Positions 26,350-35,121 of a stretch of 64,000 nucleotides of DNA are shown here, piece after piece (within the stretch, counting starts at the first letter, position 1; each line of letters begins with the position of its first letter). The notes below the pieces were generated by a model. That model had not been told where the DNA came from. It did not search any database and saw only the letters and a list, made by a program, of their open reading frames with translations. The stretch lies in NCBI RefSeq assembly GCF_030816295.1, contig NZ_JAUSXV010000001.1, positions 744,001 to 808,000 of the forward strand, written 5' to 3'. This DNA is from Microbacterium natoriense (GTDB lineage: Bacteria; Actinomycetota; Actinomycetes; Actinomycetales; Microbacteriaceae). A program made the position numbers and the translations under genes.

Positions 26350-28422
26350 TCAGCCTCGGTTCTCTCGGTTGCGATGCACGGCGAAGATCCGTGCGGAGTG
26401 GCCCGCGGGCACCTCGATCACGAGGTCGCCGCCGTCGATCGCGGGGGCCCAGTCGTCGGCATCCGCAGGGAAGACGCACTCGACGGCTTCAGGCTCGAGG
26501 CCCGACAGCACGACGCGCTGCGCGTCTCCTCGCGACCAGACGGCGAGCATCGTGTCAGGGGCGTCGGGATCAGCCGCGCCAGCGCGCAGCGCCAGGGCGA
26601 TCACGTCTGCGTCCCATCCGGGCAGACCCAGCGGCCAGATCGGGTCGGAGCTCGCCAGCCGTTCTCGCCACGTCTTCTGCAGCGCGACGGCTTGGTGCAC
26701 CAGCCGCTGCTGCGCTGGGCGCAGCTCGTGGAGGAATCCGGAGAGCATCATGCGTCCGGCGATGCCGCCGATCAGCGAGTACGCCGTCTCGGCGTCGCTC
26801 ATCGAGGTGGCGGGGTACGCCCAGTTCGCCGCCTGCTCGGGGAGGACCGCGGCGGGCGCGGCCGCGGCTATGACCGGATAGAGCCGGAAGTCCTGCTGGT
26901 CGCTGGTGGACTGCAGGTGCGCAACCGAGAGCAGGGCGTAGTCCATGCGCATCGCCCCTGAGGCGCAGTTCTCGACGAGCAGCTCCGGATGCCGAGCCTG
27001 GACGTCGAGCAGCCACTCGCGCAGAGCGCGGGTGTGGCCGAGAAGCCCGGCACCGGCGCCGGCCGCGTCTCGATCCGTGCCGACGCCCGGGTTGATGTTG
27101 TAGTCGAGTTTGATGTAGTCGATGCCGAAGTCGCGGACGAGCCGGTCGATCGCCTCGTCCACGTGCGCGCGCGCCGCGGGGTGCCGCAGGTCGAGGTGGT
27201 ACCGATGCGCCTCGACCACCCGCTCGCCCATCCGCTGGAAGAACGCTTCCTCCGGCAGAGTGCTCGCGGCGGGGGAGTCGACGCCGACGATCTCGGGTTC
27301 GAGCCAGAGACCGGGCCGCATCCCGCGGGTGCGGATCGTGTCGATCAACTCGGCGAGACCCCCGGCGAACCGGCTGGGCGCCTCCTCCCAGACGCCGATC
27401 GCCGACCAGTAGTCGGTGGCGTCGGTGAACCAGCCGGCGTCGATGCAGAAGTACTCCGCTCCTGCCTCGGCGGCCGACTCGATCAGAGGCAGCAGCGCGG
27501 CGGACGAGGGCTGGCCGTCGAGCGTGTTCATGTAGTCGTTGTAGATGACGGGCAACCCGCGATCCACCGGACGGAGTTCGCGCAGCGTGCGCCGGTAGCG
27601 GGTGAGCGCGGCGAACGCGTCATCTCGTCCGCCGGCGGCGATGGCGAGACCGGCGGGCTCCGATGTGAACTCCGCTCCAGGTTCGAGGCGCTCGGCGAAC
27701 TGATGCTCGAGATCGCTCGGGCCGCTCGCGCTGAGGATCACCGAGGCCTGCGTCTGACCGAGCTCCCAGCTCCATCCTGCGCTCGTCTCGATCTGCCAGG
27801 CGAGTGAGGGGCCACCGCTGCGGGCGAGCACCCCGACGGGGAGGTACTCGCCAGAAGACCAGGACCCGTGGCTCGAGCGCACGAAGCGACCGCGGGCGTC
27901 CTGACCGTGTGCGGCGAGTCCGAGACCGGGGAGCGCGTCGACGAGAGCCTGCTCATGCCAGCGGTTCTCCGCAAGCCATTCGCTCTCGGCCCACAGCAGC
28001 CCGACGCCGTCGCGGTCGGCGAGCTCGATCATGATCGAGCTGATCGCGGTGACCGTGATCGCGCGCGCACCGCCGTTGCGCACGGTGTGCCTCCACTGCA
28101 CGGCATCAGCACCCGCTCTGACCCGGAGCTCGCTGACCACTTCCAGGCCGGTGACGGTGTCGCGCTGGCGGATGCGCAGCACGTCGTCCTGCGCATCGTG
28201 GTCGACGTAGCGAAGACGATGCCCGACCGCGGAGAGGACGAACGCCTGACTCGTGCGCTCGCGCTGCTCGCCGGCGGTGAAGACGTCGACGAGCGGATGG
28301 TCGCGCACGGCGGACTGCCCGTCGCCGAGGGCGAGCCTCGAGAGGCCGACGGGTGCCCCGGCACCGGGAGCGGCGCCGGAGAACTGCAGGGAGAGACGGC
28401 CGGAGGACCAGTTCAGAGTCAC
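26350..28422 (-). CDS. Alpha-galactosidase, GH36
   Basis: A 690-residue intracellular retaining enzyme. The N-terminal beta-sandwich covers about 1-290. The barrel carries nucleophile Asp440 in Y-I-K-L-D-Y-N-I-N-P and the acid/base region T-S-D-Q-Q-D (Asp508, Asp511), plus V-E-N-C-A-S-G and R-P-G-L-W-L-E-P-E. The motifs are slightly off the classic KWDxN and SDNTD, so the specificity could be another alpha-linked sugar of galacto configuration. I chose GTG 28422 with GAGGGG five bases upstream, eight bases after the esterase stop. The longer frame to 28590 would overlap that gene. Confidence 0.9.
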   Translation of the reverse strand: MTLNWSSGRLSLQFSGAAPGAGAPVGLSRLALGDGQSAVRDHPLVDVFTAGEQRERTSQAFVLSAVGHRLRYVDHDAQDDVLRIRQRDTVTGLEVVSELRVRAGADAVQWRHTVRNGGARAITVTAISSIMIELADRDGVGLLWAESEWLAENRWHEQALVDALPGLGLAAHGQDARGRFVRSSHGSWSSGEYLPVGVLARSGGPSLAWQIETSAGWSWELGQTQASVILSASGPSDLEHQFAERLEPGAEFTSEPAGLAIAAGGRDDAFAALTRYRRTLRELRPVDRGLPVIYNDYMNTLDGQPSSAALLPLIESAAEAGAEYFCIDAGWFTDATDYWSAIGVWEEAPSRFAGGLAELIDTIRTRGMRPGLWLEPEIVGVDSPAASTLPEEAFFQRMGERVVEAHRYHLDLRHPAARAHVDEAIDRLVRDFGIDYIKLDYNINPGVGTDRDAAGAGAGLLGHTRALREWLLDVQARHPELLVENCASGAMRMDYALLSVAHLQSTSDQQDFRLYPVIAAAAPAAVLPEQAANWAYPATSMSDAETAYSLIGGIAGRMMLSGFLHELRPAQQRLVHQAVALQKTWRERLASSDPIWPLGLPGWDADVIALALRAGAADPDAPDTMLAVWSRGDAQRVVLSGLEPEAVECVFPADADDWAPAIDGGDLVIEVPAGHSARIFAVHRNRENRG

Positions 28423-28430
28423 AGCGCCCC

Positions 28431-29393
28431 TCACGAGAAGACGTCGTCGAGGAAGGCGAGGTGGCGGAGCGTCTGATTCCACTGGCCGCCCTCGTGGCCG
28501 TTGTACGGGTACACCGCCATCTCCTTGTCGTCGCCGGCATAGGTGTTGAACGCGGCGTAGACCGTGGAGGGAGGGCAGACCATGTCGCACAGCGCCACGG
28601 AGAACAGCGCCTTCGCCGTGGCGCGTGCGGCGAAGTTCACGCCGTCGAAATAGGAGAGCACCCGGAAGACGTCCTCCTCCTCGCCACGACGGGTCTGCAT
28701 GTAGCGCGTGAGCTCGCTGTACGGATTCGCGTCGGTGATCCGCAGTGCTCGGCGGAAGTGGCTGAGGAAGGGCACGTCGATCATCGCGCCGGCGAGACCA
28801 TCGCTGAGACCGGCCGCCGCCAGGGCGATGCCGCCGCCCTGACTCCCGCCCGCGACGACGACGCGCTCGGGGTCGACGGAGTCATGGCTGCGGGCCGCGT
28901 CGACCGCGCACGCGGCATCCGTGAAGATCCGCCGATAGTAGTAGTCCTGCGGGCTCTCGACACCCGCGCTGAGTCGGCCGGCGACCTGAGGTCCACTGCC
29001 CACGGGGTCGACGGTGTCGCCGCGGCCCCCGCCGTTGCCCTGTCCGCGGCTGTCCATGACGAACACGGCGTAGCCCGCGCTCGGCAGCAGTGTCCACTGC
29101 TCGGGGACTCCGCGTCCTCCGCTGTAGCCGATGTACTGCACGACCGTCCCGCGGATGTCGCCGTCGGCCGGTCGCAGCATCCAGCCCTTGATCGGCTGAC
29201 CGGCGAAGCCGGGGAAGGTGACGTCCTCAGCCAGGATGCTGCGCAGCGGCGAGGCCACGGCGGTGAACTGCGCCTCACCGTGGCCGCGGGAAGTGCGCAG
29301 AGTCTCTGCCCAGAAGGCATCGAAGTCGGAGGGCTCCTCACGCTCGGGGAGGTAGGTCTCGAGCTGATCGAGAGGGAGGTCGAACTGTGCCAT
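28431..29393 (-). CDS. Acetylxylan esterase / cephalosporin-C deacetylase family (CE7)
   Basis: A 320-residue alpha/beta hydrolase that removes acetyl groups from short acetylated sugars inside the cell. The catalytic triad is visible: Ser184 in G-G-S-Q-G-G, Asp270 in A-L-C-D-M-V-C-P-P and His300 in N-G-H-E-G-G, with the family RGQGNGGG oxyanion segment. Length and residue spacing match the hexameric CE7 enzymes. AAGGA lies before ATG 29393. It is the third gene of the five-gene minus-strand operon, which makes the imported substrate likely acetylated. Confidence 0.93.
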   Translation of the reverse strand: MAQFDLPLDQLETYLPEREEPSDFDAFWAETLRTSRGHGEAQFTAVASPLRSILAEDVTFPGFAGQPIKGWMLRPADGDIRGTVVQYIGYSGGRGVPEQWTLLPSAGYAVFVMDSRGQGNGGGRGDTVDPVGSGPQVAGRLSAGVESPQDYYYRRIFTDAACAVDAARSHDSVDPERVVVAGGSQGGGIALAAAGLSDGLAGAMIDVPFLSHFRRALRITDANPYSELTRYMQTRRGEEEDVFRVLSYFDGVNFAARATAKALFSVALCDMVCPPSTVYAAFNTYAGDDKEMAVYPYNGHEGGQWNQTLRHLAFLDDVFS

Positions 29394-29427
29394 TGCTGTC
29401 CTTGGTCTCGGGGTCGGTGCGGATGCG

Positions 29428-31293
29428 TCAGGGGAGGTTGCGTGCGGCGACGAGAGCGTGCTCGAGGCGCGAACCCGGAGTCGTGGGGGCGAGGAGCGCC
29501 AGGTCTCCGCCCCCAGTGAGTTCGCGGCGGAGCAGGATGACGCCGTCACCGTGCTCGACCGCGACCCGGGCGTCGTCCAACTCGCCGTTGCGAAGCCGTA
29601 CGAGGCCGGAGGCGAAGACATCGGCGACGTCGGTGAAGACGATGTCGAGAGGCTCCCGACCGTCGACCCAGGCGATGTCGATGTCGAGGCCGTCATCCGC
29701 GCGGACGACACGTGCGGAGCGCTCGGCCCCCTCGAATCGAGCAGCCGCCAGAAGCCACTCCAGCCGGATCGCGCGGGTCAGGACTCGGACGTGGTGCACG
29801 CCGTCCTGAGGTGCGTCACCCAGCGGCGACCCGTCGACCAGCACGTCGGCGTCGTCGAGCCCTCTGATCGAGAAGCGCACGGTGAGGGTCGTGGTGGGGA
29901 CGGCCTCGCCTGCCTGGATCGTGTCGAGGTGGATATGCGCATCGCCGGAAGGTGTGGCGCAACTGAGCGACCAGAGCACATCGCCGCCCTCCTGCGCCGC
30001 GCTGAATGACCCGCCGGCGAAGCCATGGCCGTCGCGGAGGACTTCGACCGAGACATAACGGGCGATCGCAGCGACCTCGGACGGGTCGTCTCCCGGCTCC
30101 GCCCAGTAGCCCAGCAGCGGGCGTCGCTGAACCCAGGTGTCGCCGAAGTTGACGCTCCCGAGGGTCGCGGCGCCCTCCTGCCAGCTCGTACCGACGGTCG
30201 GCACCGCGATCGGAGGATGTCCCTTCGCCGCTGCAGCCGAGATGCCGGCGACCTGATCGGGGATGTAGTGCGTCTCGACGAACGTCTCCCGGACGGTGGG
30301 CGATTCTCCCGAGCGGTCGAGGAGGGGCCGGAGATCGTCGGGGATGCGGTAGTCGAGCACAGCGTCGTGGGCTGCCTGGACATCGGCCGGCAGCGTGCTC
30401 TCGTCGAAGAACCGCCAGGTGTCCGAAGCCACGCGCTGAACGACGAGGAGAGGGCCGGGGCGTCGGTGCAGGTCGGTGGCGTAGCAGCGTGCCATCGGCC
30501 CGGCGAGTTGGCCGGTCGGGGGATGCCACCGTGCGAGGAAATGCTCCCACGCGACGCGTTCGAGGTCCTCGGCGAGGTCGACGAGCTCCGGATCGGCGAT
30601 GTACTGACGGATGCCGGTGAACGCGGCCATCACGACGTGCCAGTACGTGGGGGAGTTGTACTCGGCAAAGCTGCGGCTCTCGGTGAGAGAGGCATGCAGC
30701 CGGTGCAGTCGCTCTCGCCCGTACGCCGTCAGCTCGTCGTCTTCGAGGACACGGCCCGCCGCCAGGGTGACGAACGCACCCTTGACCGCGATGTTGGTGT
30801 AGTCGAGGTCGACGTCGCGGCGGATGATCGATGCGCTGGCATGGCCGAGAGCCGCGCGTGCCCGTTCTCGAAGCGACGGGTCGAGATCTGCGCCATGACG
30901 CAGGAGGATCAACGACAGGAACTCGCCGAGGAAGTCGGCCCAGTTCCAGTCGGGCGGCGTCATCTCGCTCAACGGCTCCTCGGCCCAGTACGCCCAGAGC
31001 CCGTAGGTGGAGCTGGAGGGGTCGGTGTCCTGCAGCGACAGCACTTCGTCGAGCACTCGTGCGGCGCGAGCGATGCGCTGCTCGCCGTCGACGATGGTGT
31101 CGCCGGTGCGATGGAGCTCCCACAGCGCGAGGACATAGGCGAGGCTGTCGCGGATGCGGTGGGCGCGACCGCTCACGATCCTCGTATGGATCGGGTTCGG
31201 GGTGGCGTCGGCGAGGATCAGATCGCGATCAGGGTCGTAGCCGGTGTCACCGCCGCGTCGGGCGGCGTCGAGGGCGAGGGGTTCAGCGTTCAC
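29428..31293 (-). CDS. Unknown 621-aa protein, probable alpha/alpha-toroid carbohydrate enzyme
   Basis: I do not recognise a named family. The first 330 residues are helical repeats with aromatic and acidic patches (LWAYWAEEPLSEMTPPDWNW, EYNSPTYWHVVMAA) that recall the toroid folds of polysaccharide lyases and GH88/GH105-like enzymes. The last 250 residues are beta-rich, as in heparinase-type proteins. There is no signal peptide, so it acts in the cytosol. GTG 31293 follows GAAGGA and overlaps the upstream deacetylase stop by 11 bases; the esterase begins 34 bases after its stop. Genes on both sides argue for glycan processing. Confidence 0.75.
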   Translation of the reverse strand: MNAEPLALDAARRGGDTGYDPDRDLILADATPNPIHTRIVSGRAHRIRDSLAYVLALWELHRTGDTIVDGEQRIARAARVLDEVLSLQDTDPSSSTYGLWAYWAEEPLSEMTPPDWNWADFLGEFLSLILLRHGADLDPSLRERARAALGHASASIIRRDVDLDYTNIAVKGAFVTLAAGRVLEDDELTAYGRERLHRLHASLTESRSFAEYNSPTYWHVVMAAFTGIRQYIADPELVDLAEDLERVAWEHFLARWHPPTGQLAGPMARCYATDLHRRPGPLLVVQRVASDTWRFFDESTLPADVQAAHDAVLDYRIPDDLRPLLDRSGESPTVRETFVETHYIPDQVAGISAAAAKGHPPIAVPTVGTSWQEGAATLGSVNFGDTWVQRRPLLGYWAEPGDDPSEVAAIARYVSVEVLRDGHGFAGGSFSAAQEGGDVLWSLSCATPSGDAHIHLDTIQAGEAVPTTTLTVRFSIRGLDDADVLVDGSPLGDAPQDGVHHVRVLTRAIRLEWLLAAARFEGAERSARVVRADDGLDIDIAWVDGREPLDIVFTDVADVFASGLVRLRNGELDDARVAVEHGDGVILLRRELTGGGDLALLAPTTPGSRLEHALVAARNLP

Positions 31294-31996
31294 GGTGTCC
31301 TTCGGTGTGGGGGAGATCGTCCATGCCGACGAGGTCCAGGCCGAGAGCGGTCGCCTCGGAGAGAACGTGCCGGAGCCGATCGGGATGCACGTGGTTCGCT
31401 GGGGACGAAGCAGCGATGTCGTGCGCGTACAGAACCAGGGTGCCGCCGTGGTCGGCGAGTCGGCGCAGCATCCCGCTCAGCACGTCGGCATCGGCCGGGT
31501 GCGGGTGGTCGCCTCGGGCGGTGTCCATGCCCCGGCCGGGATGGACGCGCACAGCTGAACCGGGCGGGCTGACGGCGTGCGCTGCGGCGATCGGGTCGCC
31601 GGTGCGAGGGCCTCCTCCGCGCAGGTGCTTGAAGCGCTGGAGCAGGACGGCGTCACTCGATTCGTCACGGCGGGAGTTCGGATAGGCGAAGGCGGATGCG
31701 GTGGCGCCGAGAGCGCGAAGGGCCTGGACGCTCGGGTCGATCTCGTCGGCGAGGTACGCGGTGGGGCCATCGAGGACGATCGCCTGGTCGGCATTGCGGT
31801 GGCGAGCGCCGTGCGACCCGACGGTGTGCCCGTCGGCGAGGAGGGTGCGGATGCCTGCCTGCTCGCGGTGGTCGAGCAGATCGGCTTCGACGACGAAGAA
31901 CGTCACGCGTGCGTCGACAGCGTCGATAAGAGGGCGGGCTGCGACCCAGTTGTCGACGTGACGATCGTCGAACGTGAGCGCGAGCCGGCCGGTCAT
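31283..31996 (-). CDS. Polysaccharide deacetylase (NodB/CE4-like)
   Basis: A 237-residue protein with the NodB fold. Motif 1 is L-T-F-D-D at residues 7-11, motif 2 is S-H-G-A-R-H with the two metal-binding His residues, and a late H-D-I-A segment fits motif 5. There is no signal peptide, unusual for a CE4 enzyme that acts on wall polymers, so a cytosolic oligosaccharide is the likely substrate. Motifs 3 and 4 are hard to place and the family may be a distant branch. It is the first gene of the minus-strand operon, starting 81 bases from operator site D. Confidence 0.83.
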   Translation of the reverse strand: MTGRLALTFDDRHVDNWVAARPLIDAVDARVTFFVVEADLLDHREQAGIRTLLADGHTVGSHGARHRNADQAIVLDGPTAYLADEIDPSVQALRALGATASAFAYPNSRRDESSDAVLLQRFKHLRGGGPRTGDPIAAAHAVSPPGSAVRVHPGRGMDTARGDHPHPADADVLSGMLRRLADHGGTLVLYAHDIAASSPANHVHPDRLRHVLSEATALGLDLVGMDDLPHTEGHRER

Positions 31997-32076
31997 GCGG
32001 AACTCGTTCCGTCGCCGATGACGGTTGTGCGTGCCACGTTCTCGCCCTTCTGCGGTCGCCGTTGTTCGGGATCATC

Positions 32077-32099
32077 CTATTTCAATTTAATGGAATTAG
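32077..32099. promoter_or_regulatory. Shared operator site D (ROK type)
   Basis: CTATTTC-N9-GAATTAG, 13 of 14 arm bases matching the consensus. It lies between the divergent five-gene operon (start 31996) and the third FAD oxidoreductase (start 32147). On the minus strand TAGGAT at 32079-32074 is a possible -10 box. Confidence 0.75.
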
Positions 32100-32146
32100 T
32101 CTAGTGTTGTTTCGGACAGCGCTTTCCGCCCACCGAAGGGATCATC

Positions 32147-33769
32147 ATGACCGCTCGAGATCTGGATGCCGACGTCCTCGTCGTAGGGGCAGGGCTCGGA
32201 GGCGTCGCCGCTGCGCTCGCCGCTGCCGACCGCGGATCGACCGTGATCCTCACCGAGGAGTTCCCATGGATCGGCGGTCAGCTCACCTCTCAGGCCGTGC
32301 CGCCCGACGAGCATCCCTGGGTGGAGTCCTTCGGGGTCACCGCCCGATACCGTGCGCTGCGCGACGGCATCCGCGATGTCTATCGTCGCCGCTATCCGCT
32401 CATCGACGCCGCACGGGGGCGTGCCGATCTGAACCCGGGCGCGGGATGGGTGTCGAAGCTCTGCGTCGAGCCGAGGATCGCGCACGGCGTGCTCGAGGAG
32501 ATGCTCGCGCCGCACCGTTCCGCCGGTCGGATCCGCCTGCTGGAGCGCGTGCGCCCCACCGCGGCATCCGTCGACGGCGACCGGATCTTGTCCGTCACGG
32601 TCGCCTCCGAGGCCGACGGTGCGCAGACCGTGATCACCGCGCGGATCGTGATCGACGCGACGGAGACCGGTGAGCTCCTGCCGCTGACCGGCACCGAGTA
32701 TGTCACCGGGTTCGAGTCCCGCAGCGACACGGGCGAGCCGAGCGCTCCGGACGAGGCGCAGCCGGAGAACATCCAGGCCCTCAGCGTGTGCTTCGCGGTG
32801 GAGCACGTCGACGGTGATCACACGATCGATCGCCCCGAGCGCTACGACTTCTGGCGGTCTTTCACCCCTGCCGCCTGGCAGGGCGAGCGGATGCTGTCGT
32901 GGTCGGCCCCGAATCCGCGGACGCTGCGCATGGGCACTCGCGAATTCGGACCGAATCCGGGCGACGATGCGCTCGCGGTCGACGCCGATCAATCGCGCAA
33001 CGCCGGTGACGACAACCTCTGGATCTTCCGGCGCATCGCAGCTCGCGATCTGTTCGCACCCGGCTTCTACTCCAGCGACATCTGCCTGGTGAACTGGCCG
33101 AGCATCGACTACTTCCTCGCGCCGGTGCTCGACGTCCCGCGCGAGGTCGAGTTGCAGCGATACGCCGACGCCCGCCAGCTCAGCCTCTCGATGCTGTACT
33201 GGATGCAGACCGAGGCGCCGCGGGCCGATGGCGGCACCGGCTTTCCGGGGCTGCGGCTCCGCCCCGACGTCATGGGTTCGGCCGACGGGCTGGCGCAGGC
33301 GCCGTATCATCGCGAATCGCGTCGCATCCGTTCGCTGACCCGCATCACCGAGAACGACGTCTCGTATGCGGTGCGCGGCGACCGCGGCGCCACCCGGTAC
33401 GAGGAATCGGTGGGCGTGGGCATGTACCGGATCGACCTGCACCCGTCGACCGGTGGCGACACGTACATCGACGTCGCCTCGACGCCGTTCGAGATCCCGC
33501 TGGGGGCGCTGATCCCGCAGCGCGTGACCAATCTGCTCGCGGCCAACAAGAACATCGGCACGACTCATCTCACGAACGGCTGCTATCGACTGCATCCGGT
33601 GGAATGGAACATCGGTGAAGCCGCCGGGCACCTCGCGGCCTTCTGTCTCGCCACCGGCACGACGCCCCATGCGGTGCATGCGGGTGGACCGGCGCTCTCC
33701 GACTACCTGGCGGAGATCGAGGCCGCCGGCGTGGAGCGGCACTGGCGCCACGGAGCGCACCCGTACTGA
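32147..33769 (+). CDS. FAD-dependent oxidoreductase (third paralogue)
   Basis: A 540-residue protein of the same broad family as those at 14867 and 23846. The Rossmann motif V-L-V-V-G-A-G-L-G-G-V lies at residues 8-18, followed by EEFPWIGGQLTSQ. The C-terminal FAD loop is N-K-N-I-G-T-T-H-L-T-N-G-C-Y-R-L with GEAAGHLAAF. The middle substrate domain is about 300 residues, larger than in the second paralogue. No signal peptide is seen. GAAGGG lies six bases before ATG 32147. The gene stands alone and converges on the lyase-like gene with a nine-base gap. Confidence 0.86.
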   Translation: MTARDLDADVLVVGAGLGGVAAALAAADRGSTVILTEEFPWIGGQLTSQAVPPDEHPWVESFGVTARYRALRDGIRDVYRRRYPLIDAARGRADLNPGAGWVSKLCVEPRIAHGVLEEMLAPHRSAGRIRLLERVRPTAASVDGDRILSVTVASEADGAQTVITARIVIDATETGELLPLTGTEYVTGFESRSDTGEPSAPDEAQPENIQALSVCFAVEHVDGDHTIDRPERYDFWRSFTPAAWQGERMLSWSAPNPRTLRMGTREFGPNPGDDALAVDADQSRNAGDDNLWIFRRIAARDLFAPGFYSSDICLVNWPSIDYFLAPVLDVPREVELQRYADARQLSLSMLYWMQTEAPRADGGTGFPGLRLRPDVMGSADGLAQAPYHRESRRIRSLTRITENDVSYAVRGDRGATRYEESVGVGMYRIDLHPSTGGDTYIDVASTPFEIPLGALIPQRVTNLLAANKNIGTTHLTNGCYRLHPVEWNIGEAAGHLAAFCLATGTTPHAVHAGGPALSDYLAEIEAAGVERHWRHGAHPY

Positions 33770-33778
33770 GCCGGCGGT

Positions 33779-34843
33779 CTAGAGGAGGAGCGCGTCGACG
33801 ACGGCGACGCCGCGGGTGCCGTCGTCGTCGACCCTGTTGAAGACGATCCGCGTGCCGTCGGGTGTGAACGCCGGGTGCGGATGGAATGGATGCGGGAGGA
33901 AGCGGGTCTCCGTCAGCGCGCGTCGGCTGCCGTCGGCGACGTCGATGACGACGAGGGTGCTGCGGTCGCCGGCATCCGTCCATCCGCTCCCCGGGGCGTC
34001 TGCGGGGCCCGTCGTGTCCACGACGATGCGCGTGCCGTCGCGGCTGATGCCGCAGTGCCAGTCGCGTTCGCCTGCGCTGAGCAGTCGTGGTGCGCGATCG
34101 TCGGTCGGCACCTCCCAGACGCCCCGAGGGGAGGGGCCATCGCCGTAGGCGACCACGATCGCATCCGCCCGGTGGAACATCCATCGTTCGTGCCCGAGCG
34201 CGAGGGGCCGGTCCTCGGAGGAAAGCGCGGCCTGATCGGCGAGAGGTCGCCCGAACGGGGCCAGCACGGGGTGGGACCCCCACACGCGATCGTCGACCTC
34301 GGTGCTCGCGCCTTCATGGGCGAAGCCGATCCACTCGTCGTCTGCGGGAGAGAACTGCACGTGATTCGCGGTCCAGGCGACGTGCAGGCGCCGATCGACC
34401 CGACCTGTGGCCAGGTCGATCACCAGGAGGGAGCGGTCTGCATCGCGAACCTCGATCGCGGCGACCTTGGTGCCTTCGGCATTGATCGAGACGAGGCCGT
34501 CGATGCGTGCGTCGGCGCCGGCGGTGTAGACGATGGACGGTGCGGCGGAGGCGTCGGCGAGCTCGAGCGTGATGACGGAGTCGGACCAGGTCGTGGCAAG
34601 AATCGGAGCGTTCACGGCGACGTCGAACCAGAGCAGCCGACCGTCGCCGTCTCCGAGCGGACGGAGATCGAGGACGAGCTCCGGACTCGCGTCCGGCTCG
34701 ACATCGACGACGAGGAGGCGCGGTGCCGTCGCATCGCCGACGACCATGCGCCGGCCATCGTCGAAGAACGCGTTGCAGTGCGGATATGCGGCGTAGACGT
34801 CGCGGGCGATGAACTGGTCACCAGGTGCCGTGGGCGAGGACAC
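33779..34843 (-). CDS. Oligogalacturonate-lyase-like seven-bladed propeller (PL22-like)
   Basis: A 354-residue cytosolic beta-propeller. Three stretches resemble oligogalacturonate lyase: N-H-V-Q-F-S-P-A-D followed by A-H-E-G and D-D-R-V-W, then D-W-H-C-G-I-S-R-D-G, then H-P-F-H-P-H-P-A-F-T-P-D-G. In PL22 enzymes the His residues and a Gln in these places bind Mn2+ and abstract the proton. This supports a lyase on a uronic-acid-containing oligosaccharide, though a TolB-like binding protein remains possible. GTG 34843 has AAGGGA upstream and reads from the spacer with operator site E. Confidence 0.8.
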   Translation of the reverse strand: MSSPTAPGDQFIARDVYAAYPHCNAFFDDGRRMVVGDATAPRLLVVDVEPDASPELVLDLRPLGDGDGRLLWFDVAVNAPILATTWSDSVITLELADASAAPSIVYTAGADARIDGLVSINAEGTKVAAIEVRDADRSLLVIDLATGRVDRRLHVAWTANHVQFSPADDEWIGFAHEGASTEVDDRVWGSHPVLAPFGRPLADQAALSSEDRPLALGHERWMFHRADAIVVAYGDGPSPRGVWEVPTDDRAPRLLSAGERDWHCGISRDGTRIVVDTTGPADAPGSGWTDAGDRSTLVVIDVADGSRRALTETRFLPHPFHPHPAFTPDGTRIVFNRVDDDGTRGVAVVDALLL

Positions 34844-34876
34844 GGGAGTCCCTTCGGGTCGACGGATCCATCCATT

Positions 34877-34899
34877 CTAATTCAAATTGCTAGAATTAA
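34877..34899. promoter_or_regulatory. Shared operator site E (ROK type), best match
   Basis: CTAATTC-N9-GAATTAA, 13 of 14 arm bases symmetric; this site and site D define the consensus. It is 34 bases before the lyase-like gene start on the minus strand and overlaps a TAGAAT -10-like box there. The MFS gene lies about 220 bases away on the other side. Confidence 0.78.
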
Positions 34900-35015
34900 T
34901 AAGATCCGTGCCGGACCGACCGCAGCCGCTTGTGTGCGTTTGGCCGCATCCGGGGGCTCGTCGACCTGCCCCCGGATCCTGAGGCAGCCCGCGGGGAAAG
35001 TTCTGCTGACGACTC

Positions 35016-35044
35016 TTGTGCGAGAAACCTTAGCCGTCTAGGTT
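35016..35044 (+). promoter_or_regulatory. Promoter of the sugar MFS gene, with inverted repeat
   Basis: TTGTGC (35016-35021) and TAGGTT (35039-35044) are 17 bases apart. An imperfect inverted repeat, GAAACCTTAG / CTAGGTTTTC at 35023-35048, overlaps the -10 box and differs from the ROK-type operator, so another regulator may act here. Confidence 0.55.
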
Positions 35045-35121
35045 TTCATCGACAAGGGTGTCGCCCGACCTGCGCTCGGCGATGAGCCGCAGGCGCGCCC
35101 TCGCAGCCAAAGGAGGCAGCT

